From assembly GCA_029938185.1 (NCBI GenBank), contig JAOZVK010000330.1, forward strand, positions 1 through 6,536: a stretch of DNA of 6,536 nt. The letters run 5' to 3'. Of this stretch, positions 1 to 4,995 are shown one piece after another (within the stretch, counting starts at the first letter, position 1; every line of letters begins with the position of its first letter). The translations under genes were made by a program, and so were the position numbers. The notes under the pieces are model-generated. The model was not told the origin of the DNA, did not search any database, and saw only the letters and a list, made by a program, of their open reading frames with translations. The stretch comes from Bacteroidales bacterium. Its GTDB lineage: Bacteria > Bacteroidota > Bacteroidia > Bacteroidales > JAOZVK01.

Positions 1-80
1 ATTCAATGGTACAATTATTCAATGGTACAATTATTCAATGGTACAATGGTACAATTATTCAATGATACAATGGTACAATA
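1..80. repeat. Tandem array of 8-bp units (ATTCAATG / GTACAATT)
   Basis: The first 80 bases divide exactly into ten 8-mers. The order is ATTCAATG, GTACAATT, ATTCAATG, GTACAATT, ATTCAATG, GTACAATG, GTACAATT, ATTCAATG, ATACAATG, GTACAATA. Two unit types therefore mostly alternate as a 16-bp higher-order repeat, with an extra GTACAATG unit inserted in the third repeat and decay at the right edge. The array begins at the window edge and so probably continues to the left. It has no spacers of unique sequence, so it is a minisatellite-like array and not a CRISPR. Function is unknown. Confidence 0.93.
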
Positions 81-292
81 CTTTGATTAATAATTGATAA
101 CAGTTTGTTAATGTCGGGAATATTTGAGTGGTTTTTGAAGCCGTTAAAGGTTAAAATAACAAGTGCAAATGGTTAATTATTATTTGTGATTTGCCTTATA
201 ACTTGCTATCAAAAATATTTTTTGTGAAAGCAATATTTGTGACAGTATATCATTTGTAAGGTAATATACAATAGGTAAAAAACCTTAAATTG
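81..292. other. Intergenic stretch with no recognisable gene
   Basis: This AT-rich stretch lies between the tandem array and the tRNA. I see no convincing coding region on either strand; the longest ATG-started frame I followed on the plus strand (from 111) has about 21 codons. A weak hairpin with a 4-bp stem (273-285, AGGT/ACCT around an A-run) lies just downstream of the tRNA on its own strand and includes a short T-run in the RNA sense. It could help end tRNA transcription, but it is too weak to call a terminator. Confidence 0.5.
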
Positions 293-367
293 TGGGATAT
301 ACTGGATTCGAACCAGTGACTTCCACCCTGTCAAGGTGACACTCTAAACCAACTGAGTTAATATCCC
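293..367 (-). tRNA. tRNA-Val (anticodon GAC)
   Basis: The minus strand folds into a complete 75-nt cloverleaf. The acceptor stem GGGATAT/ATATCCC has 7 perfect pairs. The D stem is ACTC/GAGT with an AGTTGGTTTA loop. The anticodon stem TCACC/GGTGG has one U-G wobble at its base and the loop TTGACAG, giving anticodon GAC (valine, reading GUC/GUU). The variable loop is AAGTC, and the T arm ACTGG/CCAGT has the invariant TTCGAAT loop. The discriminator base is A, as usual for tRNA-Val. CCA is not encoded: the sequence after the discriminator is CAA, so CCA must be added enzymatically. A matching promoter lies just upstream. Confidence 0.97.
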
Positions 368-379
368 TTATTTTATATA

Positions 380-411
380 CAAAAGTATAATTAAAAATTG
401 TTTATTCAAAA
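380..411 (-). promoter_or_regulatory. Bacteroidetes-type promoter of the tRNA-Val gene
   Basis: On the minus strand, TTTTG (411-407) is followed by a 19-nt spacer and TACTTTTG (387-380). This matches the Bacteroidetes -33/-7 pattern TTG-N19-TAnnTTTG exactly. The -7 box ends 12 nt before the mature 5' end of the tRNA, which leaves a short 5' leader for RNase P to remove. The match is seen in sequence; activity is inferred from position and consensus. Confidence 0.75.
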
Positions 412-424
412 TTTTTTTTTGCTC

Positions 425-455
425 TTGGGTAATTCTCGATTAATAATTAGCCCAA
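425..455. other. 10-bp hairpin with one bulge, function unknown
   Basis: TTGGGTAATT (425-434) pairs with AATTA-G-CCCAA (445-455) around a 10-nt loop, with one bulged G at 450. The hairpin lies between the end of the glycyl radical enzyme gene and the tRNA promoter. A nine-T run (412-420) lies on its left on the plus strand, so read on the minus strand the hairpin is followed by an A-run and not a T-run. It is therefore not a canonical intrinsic terminator for the leftward-transcribed genes. Confidence 0.4.
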
Positions 456-507
456 ATGCTTATCCGCTTGTATCCCCAAATAATTTAATCTCAACAAATA
501 TTATTAT

Positions 508-540
508 TATGCATAAGCAACATAAAAGGCTCGAAGAGCC
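508..540 (-). repeat. Hairpin-tail repeat, copy A (likely also the terminator of the glycyl radical operon)
   Basis: The minus strand reads GGCTC-TTC-GAGCC (540-528), a 5-bp GC-rich stem with a 3-nt loop. It is followed by TTTTATG (527-521) and TTGCTTATGC (520-511), then by AT-only sequence. The stem plus four Ts lies 6 nt beyond the TAA stop of the glycyl radical enzyme gene, so it can serve as a short intrinsic terminator. The hairpin size, loop and TTGCTTAYGC tail match the copies at 4400-4430 and 4572-4602. The stem bases differ from those copies (GGCTC instead of AGGTC) but pairing is kept. Confidence 0.7.
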
Positions 541-542
541 AA

Positions 543-567
543 AATATTATATTTTAGATTCAAAAAA
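543..567. repeat. 25-bp exact direct repeat, copy 1 (3' end of glycyl radical enzyme gene)
   Basis: These 25 bp are identical, in the same orientation, to 4367-4391. The segment starts with AATATTATATTTTAG and ends with ATTCAAAAAA. Here it contains the last codons (Glu-Ser-Lys-Ile-stop, preceded by part of the Phe codons) of the glycyl radical enzyme gene and the first bases after the stop. An exact 25-bp match within 6.5 kb is unlikely by chance even at this base composition. Confidence 0.85.
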
Positions 568-2880
568 ATTACTTCTTGCAATAATTTCATTTTGAACATC
601 AGGTGTAAGGTCATTAAAATATGCCGAATAGCCCGAAACCCTAACTAATAGATTTGGGTATAATTCGGGAACTTGTTGTGCTTTAATAAGAATTTCTGGA
701 TCTAATACATTTATTTGAACTTGCATTCCATCGCGTTTAAAAAAAGTTGTAATAAGACTTTTAACTGCTTTTTTTCCAATATCTCTGGCAAGTGTATTTT
801 TATCAAATTTCACATTAAGATTTACACCATTTGCAAATTTAGTGTAATCTATTCTATTTAAGGAATTAAACATTGCAGTAGGTCCATTTTTATCAGCACC
901 ATTTGTAGGAGCAATTCCAGACGAAAACGAAACTCCTTTTTTTCTACCACTAGGTAAAGCTCCAGTTATTTTACCAAAATAGTAATGTGTAGTCATTGAA
1001 TATATGCCTGTTACATATTTACCACCTCTGTAATTAGTAAATTCTGACACAAATTTATTAAATATTCCGGCAACATACATTATCATATTATCAACTTCAG
1101 GAATATCATTACCAAATTTTGGTATTTGCAAAAGTTTTTTTCTTAGTTTTTCATCTTTAAAGTTTAGTTTTAGTTCAGCTAAAAGTTCATTATATCCTAT
1201 AAAAGCATCATCGAAAACAGCTTTTTTGATAGCATATAGCGAGTCTCCAATATCAACAGCACCAACGCACTGAACGCCCGACAAATTATAAACAGCCCCA
1301 CCTGCTACCGAACATGTCCCCGATTCTATACACCCATCAATATAAGTGCTTGATAATGGTGTTGGATGAAATTTATGATTTGCTTTTTCAATTGAATGTA
1401 AGTCAGCAATTAAACGTTTAATCTGTGATTTTAAGTTTTTTTCAAAAGCTTGTGTAAATTCAGAAAATGTTTTATATTTATTTTTTGAATATAATGTTTT
1501 TTCAAAAACTGATGCTAAGTTAAATAAAGCTGCATCAGTAGATGCAAAACTTTTTCCGGGTACCGTTGGCTCAACACAGCCAACAGGTGTATATCCGTGT
1601 ACATCAGCATCAGAGTAGCCTTGCTCTAACATTGTTTTTATAATAATTTCGTCATTATATAGTGCAGGAGCTCCATTTCCTGATGCTAAAACACTAAATA
1701 TTTTTTCTAAATATTTGCTTGGAGAATCTTTGTGAATCCTTGCATGGAAGTTTGGTTGTCTTAGTTCTAATTCTTCCATTATTTCCAAAAATATATAAGT
1801 CAATTCGTTTGTTTCATCTTCTTGGTCTGAATTTTTTCCTCCTACACATATAACTTGTCCGTTCATCAAGCCTCCATGTACCTCAGTAATTTGATTTGAA
1901 AAAATAGGAATAAGCTCCGAAAATTTAATACAAAAAGCCGAAATTAGTTCTTTAGCTTCATTTCTATTTAGTTTCCCCAAAGAAATATCATTTTCATAAA
2001 ATTCTAATAGATATTGATCCATACGTCCCGGAGTGATTCCATTGTCAAGACTTTCGAGATTTATTGCAACTTGAACAAAAAATATTGATTGTAGTGCTTC
2101 TTGAAGATTTTTTGCTGGATTTAGTGGCACATTTTTACAAACTTCCGCAATTTTATGTAGTTCTTTTTTTCTTTTTGTATCTTTTTCAATATTTGCAAGT
2201 TTTAGAGCTTCTTCTGAATATCTGTTTGCTAAATCAACAAGTGAGTTGTTTGTTATTTTAACAGCTTCGTAGAAATTCCATTCGTTGCTGTCTTTTAAAC
2301 ATTTTGATTGTAATTGATTGGTATCTTCTATAATTCCAGAAATACCTTTTTGTATTAATTTTTGGTAATTAGGAGCAAAGTGTGCAATTCCCCCAGTTTC
2401 ATTTATAACATATTCTTTGGCTTTTAACTGACTTTTTAAAAATTTTAGTTTATTACCAAAACCTTTGAATGCTTTTACAGCCAGAAAACGTGTCATCCAA
2501 AATGGAAATATTCTGAGTAATTTATTTCTTTCTTTTTTAGAAATTGCCATAGGGTTTATTTTGCGAGAGGTAAATTTAAATAGATCTTGCATTACAGCCA
2601 CTCCATGCAATTCGGGGTATATTGAACCACCAACTCGTTTCGAACTATAATTCCCAACAATTAATTCATCTGGATAAATCGTGATTGTTTTCTCATTCAT
2701 TAAGGTTGCCATAACTTCAGCCATCTGAATATCAACAGCTTTTTTTTTGTTCTTTTTTGCCTTGAAATACTTAGTCCAGATTAAAGCTCTTTCAGTACAA
2801 ATTGAATGTTTGGAACTTAGTACTGCATTTTTCAATCTTATTATTCTATCTGTTTGCTTACTGTTCGGATTATTAGTCAT
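547..2880 (-). CDS. Glycyl radical enzyme, pyruvate formate-lyase/glycerol dehydratase family
   Basis: This 777-residue protein is a complete glycyl radical enzyme of normal family length. The N-terminal and central part is the PFL domain (conserved DELIVGN at 71-77, GRMDQY at 285-290). The active-site loop is GCVEP at 434-438, with Cys435 as the likely thiyl radical residue and Glu437 as the catalytic acid/base. The C-terminal glycyl radical motif is RVSGYSAYF at 747-755, with Gly750 as the radical site. GCVEP is typical of the dehydratase/C-X lyase branch (glycerol and propanediol dehydratases, CutC, HypD, arylacetate decarboxylases), not of true pyruvate formate-lyase, which has adjacent cysteines. 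Aligned from memory with glycerol dehydratase, Asp449 matches its Asp447, but its substrate-binding His281-Ser282 are Asn280-Gly281 here, arguing against glycerol. There are no shell-protein or aldehyde-dehydrogenase neighbours, so the substrate is unassigned. The ATG start overlaps the activase stop by 8 nt (ATGACTAA), suggesting translational coupling. The enzyme should be cytoplasmic and oxygen-sensitive. Confidence 0.96.
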   Translation of the reverse strand: MTNNPNSKQTDRIIRLKNAVLSSKHSICTERALIWTKYFKAKKNKKKAVDIQMAEVMATLMNEKTITIYPDELIVGNYSSKRVGGSIYPELHGVAVMQDLFKFTSRKINPMAISKKERNKLLRIFPFWMTRFLAVKAFKGFGNKLKFLKSQLKAKEYVINETGGIAHFAPNYQKLIQKGISGIIEDTNQLQSKCLKDSNEWNFYEAVKITNNSLVDLANRYSEEALKLANIEKDTKRKKELHKIAEVCKNVPLNPAKNLQEALQSIFFVQVAINLESLDNGITPGRMDQYLLEFYENDISLGKLNRNEAKELISAFCIKFSELIPIFSNQITEVHGGLMNGQVICVGGKNSDQEDETNELTYIFLEIMEELELRQPNFHARIHKDSPSKYLEKIFSVLASGNGAPALYNDEIIIKTMLEQGYSDADVHGYTPVGCVEPTVPGKSFASTDAALFNLASVFEKTLYSKNKYKTFSEFTQAFEKNLKSQIKRLIADLHSIEKANHKFHPTPLSSTYIDGCIESGTCSVAGGAVYNLSGVQCVGAVDIGDSLYAIKKAVFDDAFIGYNELLAELKLNFKDEKLRKKLLQIPKFGNDIPEVDNMIMYVAGIFNKFVSEFTNYRGGKYVTGIYSMTTHYYFGKITGALPSGRKKGVSFSSGIAPTNGADKNGPTAMFNSLNRIDYTKFANGVNLNVKFDKNTLARDIGKKAVKSLITTFFKRDGMQVQINVLDPEILIKAQQVPELYPNLLVRVSGYSAYFNDLTPDVQNEIIARSNFFESKI

Positions 2881-3775
2881 ATGTAACCGTGTTTATGCCA
2901 TGTTCAATAAAATAGGATTTTATAGTTTTAATTTTGTCAGTAGTATAAATATTTGATTTAAATATTTTTGCTTTATAATCAATACGTATTGCTTTTGAAT
3001 TTCCCATACTATGATATGGTAACAAATGCACTGATTTGTGTCCATATTTAAGCAAAAAATTACAAATAGCTTTTATATCTTTTTCTTTGTCATTAATATT
3101 AGGAATTAAAGGAACACGGGCTTGTATATATTTAAAAATTTTATTTAATTTTATAAAATTATCTAATATTTTATTATTATATACACCTGTATATTCTTTA
3201 TGTAAATCATTGTTTATGTGCTTTATATCAAAATAAATCATATCAATATAAGGAAGTATTTTTTTAGTTTTTTCAAAATCAAAAAAACCACTTGTTTCAA
3301 AATTGATATGTATATTTTTGTTTTTTAGCTTTTTAAGTAAATCTTCAATCTGTTCGTAAAATAGAAATGGTTCTCCTCCCGAAAATGTAACACCTCCACC
3401 AGAATCTTCATAAAAATCAAAATCTTTTAATATTTCGTTTATAAGTTCTTCTTTATTTAGTTTTTTACCAATAATTCTGCGAGCATCGTTTTCACATACT
3501 TTAACACATTTTTTACATAATATACACGATTGACTATCACTTATTTTTGTAGTATTATCTACACTATTACTTGGACATATAGCAATACATTTTTTACAAT
3601 CAGAACAATTTTCGTAATAATATGCAATTTCGGGTTTAATTTTATGTGATTCAGGATTCTGACACCATCTGCATCTCAAAGGACAACCTTTTAGAAATAC
3701 AAGTGTTCTAATACCAGGTCCATCATGTATTGAAAACCTTTGAATATCGAACACATATAAATTATTATTTTTCAT
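2873..3775 (-). CDS. Glycyl radical enzyme activating enzyme (radical SAM, with two ferredoxin-type 4Fe-4S clusters)
   Basis: This protein uses S-adenosylmethionine and a reduced 4Fe-4S cluster to abstract hydrogen from the glycine of the partner enzyme encoded just downstream. Numbering from the ATG at 3775 (300 residues), the radical SAM cluster motif is GCPLRCRWC with Cys31, Cys35 and Cys38 (CxxxCxxC). A ferredoxin insert follows, with Cys57/60/63/67 and Cys84/87/90/94 (two CxxCxxCxxxC motifs). The SAM-binding SGGEP is at 132-136. The opening FDIQRFSIHDGPGIRT is typical of activases. The two extra clusters are usual for activases of the dehydratase/decarboxylase group and absent from the short PflA type. 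I prefer ATG 3775 over an in-frame TTG at 3787, because the TTG lies against a 12-T tract and the family usually begins a few residues before FDIQ. The gene lies upstream of its target enzyme and overlaps it by 8 nt. I see no promoter matching the consensus in the 87-bp gap upstream. Confidence 0.95.
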   Translation of the reverse strand: MKNNNLYVFDIQRFSIHDGPGIRTLVFLKGCPLRCRWCQNPESHKIKPEIAYYYENCSDCKKCIAICPSNSVDNTTKISDSQSCILCKKCVKVCENDARRIIGKKLNKEELINEILKDFDFYEDSGGGVTFSGGEPFLFYEQIEDLLKKLKNKNIHINFETSGFFDFEKTKKILPYIDMIYFDIKHINNDLHKEYTGVYNNKILDNFIKLNKIFKYIQARVPLIPNINDKEKDIKAICNFLLKYGHKSVHLLPYHSMGNSKAIRIDYKAKIFKSNIYTTDKIKTIKSYFIEHGINTVTYD

Positions 3776-3785
3776 AAAAATACTC

Positions 3786-3797
3786 AAAAAAAAAAAA
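3786..3797 (-). repeat. 12-base homopolymer (T in the mRNA sense) just upstream of the activase start
   Basis: Twelve consecutive As on the plus strand give a U12 tract in the leader of the activase-glycyl radical enzyme mRNA, ending 10 nt before the chosen ATG and abutting the alternative TTG start at 3787. Tracts of this length are prone to slippage. Its place in a leader could affect promoter spacing or translation, but no effect can be shown from sequence alone. Confidence 0.8.
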
Positions 3798-3847
3798 GCA
3801 CCTTGTTAGTGTATATACCTGATTAATAGTTGTATGCAGAGATTTTT

Positions 3848-3865
3848 AATAGGTCGAAGACCTTA
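3848..3865 (-). repeat. Hairpin-tail repeat, copy B (hairpin only), at the 3' end of the lipoprotein gene
   Basis: The minus strand reads AGGTC-TTC-GACCT (3863-3851), a 5-bp stem with a 3-nt loop. It starts inside the TAA stop codon of the lipoprotein gene. The 18 bp at 3848-3865 are an exact inverted copy of 4398-4415, so the lipoprotein gene is bracketed by an 18-bp inverted repeat. The GCTTAYGC tail present in the other three copies is missing; ATTAAAAATC follows instead. No T-run follows the stem, so it is a poor intrinsic terminator and read-through into the activase gene is possible. Confidence 0.85.
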
Positions 3866-4366
3866 CTTATAAACAGGGCGGTAAAACTTAACAGTTCCGC
3901 TTGTCATAGTATTTATGCTGAAATCTCCAATACCAACCTTTCTACCAGAATATCCAGTATTTTGTTCCGCTACTTTGTAAACACCCTTTGATATAACTTT
4001 ATATACAATTGCAGTATGATGTTTCATTTGTTGAGTATAAGTAGTATTACCAACTTTATATTTAGTTTTTACATTTTTGTATTGAATAATGTCTCCTGGA
4101 TAAATTACATCTTTTTTTGGATTTACTAACTTTCCAAATACATACTTACCATTCCAGTTTGCATTATGCATTGTTAAAGCTCTATTTGCTAAATCCCAAC
4201 ATTCGCCTCTATCAACTTTTTTTCCAATTACTGTATTTATATATTTAATAACTTTAGAATTTAGTTTTGGAGTATTTTTGGGAACATTAGTAACAGTTTT
4301 TGTCGTTTTACATGAAATACTTATCAAAATAATACTTAATATTAATATACATTTTATTTTAGGCAT
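3863..4366 (-). CDS. Small lipoprotein with CHAP / BBC1-AIM3-like cysteine hydrolase fold
   Basis: Numbered from the ATG at 4366 (167 residues), the protein starts with a short basic end (MPKIK) and a hydrophobic stretch at 6-18. SIS-Cys19 then forms a relaxed lipobox, so export and lipid anchoring are likely. A linker rich in Thr and Lys leads to a compact domain with GECWDLANRAL (55-65, Cys56), PGDIIQY (90-96), HHTAIVYKV (116-124) and AEQN (133-136). The Cys, His and Glu/Asn order fits a papain-like CHAP or NlpC/P60 amidase or peptidase. The wording GECWDLA...PGDI...HHTAI...EQN resembles the cysteine-proteinase-fold domain known from fungal BBC1/AIM3 and bacterial relatives; this is my recollection, not a search. 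The target (peptidoglycan or protein) is unknown. An in-frame TTG at 4387 would add seven residues before the signal peptide, so ATG is preferred. The stop codon lies inside a repeat, and an 18-bp inverted repeat brackets the gene. Confidence 0.8.
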   Translation of the reverse strand: MPKIKCILILSIILISISCKTTKTVTNVPKNTPKLNSKVIKYINTVIGKKVDRGECWDLANRALTMHNANWNGKYVFGKLVNPKKDVIYPGDIIQYKNVKTKYKVGNTTYTQQMKHHTAIVYKVISKGVYKVAEQNTGYSGRKVGIGDFSINTMTSGTVKFYRPVYK

Positions 4367-4391
4367 AATATTATATTTTAGATTCAAAAAA
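4367..4391. repeat. 25-bp exact direct repeat, copy 2 (leader of the lipoprotein gene)
   Basis: Identical to 543-567 and in the same orientation. Here the segment is noncoding and immediately precedes the ATG of the lipoprotein gene. On the minus strand it begins TTTTTTGAAT and ends AATATT. Beyond the 25 bp the match continues weakly after one mismatch. The only promoter-like string nearby, TATTTTTTG, has one base too many for TAnnTTTG and no TTG at the right spacing, so I do not call a promoter. Confidence 0.85.
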
Positions 4392-4397
4392 TAAGAT

Positions 4398-4430
4398 TAA
4401 GGTCTTCGACCTATTTAAGGTGGCTTACGC
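4398..4430 (+). repeat. Hairpin-tail repeat, copy C, upstream of the lipoprotein gene
   Basis: The plus strand reads AGGTC-TTC-GACCT (4400-4412), then ATTTAAGG, then TGGCTTACGC (4421-4430), followed by a T-run. It aligns over its full length with copy D at 4572-4602 in the same orientation. Its first 18 bp are the exact reverse complement of copy B. Read on the plus strand, the element lies between two leftward genes and so is not in the orientation of a terminator for its neighbours. Confidence 0.85.
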
Positions 4431-4570
4431 TTTTTTATAAATTGCTATCATGCAATTAATTGTACAAAAACAAATGCTGAAAAACTTTTGTAAGACTACT
4501 TATTTATATTTTTATATTATTGGTATTCCAAAAAAAGATTTTTGCATTTCTTTGAAATCCTGTAATCTTT
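4431..4570. other. AT-rich spacer between repeat copies C and D
   Basis: About 140 bp lie between the two direct hairpin-tail repeats. The spacer contains a perfect 10-bp palindrome CAATTAATTG (4453-4462). It has no open reading frame worth reporting and no promoter fitting TTG-N19-TAnnTTTG on the minus strand. Whatever drives the lipoprotein gene is therefore either a non-consensus promoter here or read-through from the ATPase operon. Confidence 0.45.
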
Positions 4571-4602
4571 AAGGTCTTTGACCTATTTGATGTTGCTTAC
4601 GC
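4571..4602 (+). repeat. Hairpin-tail repeat, copy D, at the 3' end of the ATPase operon
   Basis: The plus strand reads AGGTC-TTT-GACCT (4572-4584), then ATTTGATG, then TTGCTTACGC (4593-4602). It matches copy C with a few substitutions, one of them in the hairpin loop, so the stem is intact. The element ends 6 nt from the stop codon of the 128-residue protein. Its tail TTGCTTACGC also matches copy A (TTGCTTATGC) at the end of the glycyl radical operon. Confidence 0.85.
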
Positions 4603-4608
4603 ATTTTA

Positions 4609-4995
4609 TTAATATGCAATATTGCTTTCAAAATATCCTATTACACATTCTTTTCCTTGTATATTCATACTACACCAATCAACATCATCAGGTATGTGTT
4701 TGGGATGATAAAATTCTGATTTTGGTGGAAAACCAACTTTTGTATATTGTTTAATTATTTGTTCTGCTGTTGCTTGTGATTCTGTTTTATTACAAACTGC
4801 GGAAAGTCTTTCAATTGCAAGAGCTAACAGGTTCTCATTTTCCCAATCTTTAAAACTTTGTCCTTGATTTCTGTCAAAATTTCTAAAACTAAGTACAATA
4901 TAGGGTTCTCGTTGTCCTGCTCTTAGTTCTAAATTTTTTAAATCACGTTTAAAAGATGAAGTCTTCCTACTATTAAATTTGTTTTTCCTACTCAT
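4609..4995 (-). CDS. Small protein of unknown function paired with the AAA15 ATPase
   Basis: I do not recognise a named family for this 128-residue protein. It has a basic N-terminus (MSRKNKFNSRK, 1-11) with no signal peptide or membrane segment. A central part contains YIVLSFRNFD (32-41), GQSFKDWENENLLALAIERL (45-64) and a Cys68, and the C-terminal part contains FPPKSEFYHPKHIPDDVDW (89-107) and IQGKECVIGYF (112-122). The mix of a predicted helix and strands with conserved-looking Trp, His and Asp residues would suit a small enzyme or toxin, but this is inference. Its ATG overlaps the ATPase stop by 8 nt (ATGAGTAG), so the two products are very likely made together. It does not show the features I associate with RloB, the usual partner of such ATPases. 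The protein stops in what looks like a beta strand, 6 nt from a repeat element, so a shortened C-terminus is possible. Confidence 0.85.
   Translation of the reverse strand: MSRKNKFNSRKTSSFKRDLKNLELRAGQREPYIVLSFRNFDRNQGQSFKDWENENLLALAIERLSAVCNKTESQATAEQIIKQYTKVGFPPKSEFYHPKHIPDDVDWCSMNIQGKECVIGYFESNIAY

Noticed and set aside
1..80. CRISPR array
   Set aside because: The units are 8 bp and directly abutting, with no unique spacers, and no cas genes are present.
111..176. Short plus-strand frame of 21 codons beginning MSGIFEW
   Set aside because: It is too short, has no promoter or related context, and could arise by chance. It is noted only in case the region is a gene remnant.
398..595. Plus-strand open frame of 65 codons starting with TTG
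   Set aside because: It begins in the tRNA promoter region, runs through the terminator hairpin and overlaps the 3' end of the glycyl radical enzyme gene on the opposite strand. It has no ATG start and no protein-like features.
547..2880. True pyruvate formate-lyase or B12-independent glycerol dehydratase
   Set aside because: There is a single Cys in GCVEP, not the adjacent Cys pair of pyruvate formate-lyase. The His-Ser pair of glycerol dehydratase is replaced by Asn-Gly.
2064..3236. Plus-strand open frames of about 60-70 codons inside the glycyl radical enzyme and activase genes (2064-2261, 2465-2650, 2747-2956, 3036-3236)
   Set aside because: They lie antisense to strongly supported genes and have the low-complexity hydrophobic composition expected of complements of AT-rich coding sequence.
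3776..3850. FNR-like operator or riboswitch ahead of the activase gene
   Set aside because: I see no TTGAT-N4-ATCAA palindrome and no recognisable riboswitch core in the leader.
3848..4415. Insertion sequence or transposon around the lipoprotein gene
   Set aside because: No transposase is encoded and no target-site duplication is visible. Single copies of the same hairpin occur elsewhere in the window, so the inverted repeat is more simply two members of a dispersed family.
4609..4995. RloB effector as partner of the RloA-like ATPase
   Set aside because: The protein is shorter than RloB and lacks the N-terminal GE-type strand motif I expect of that family. Only the basic start is similar.
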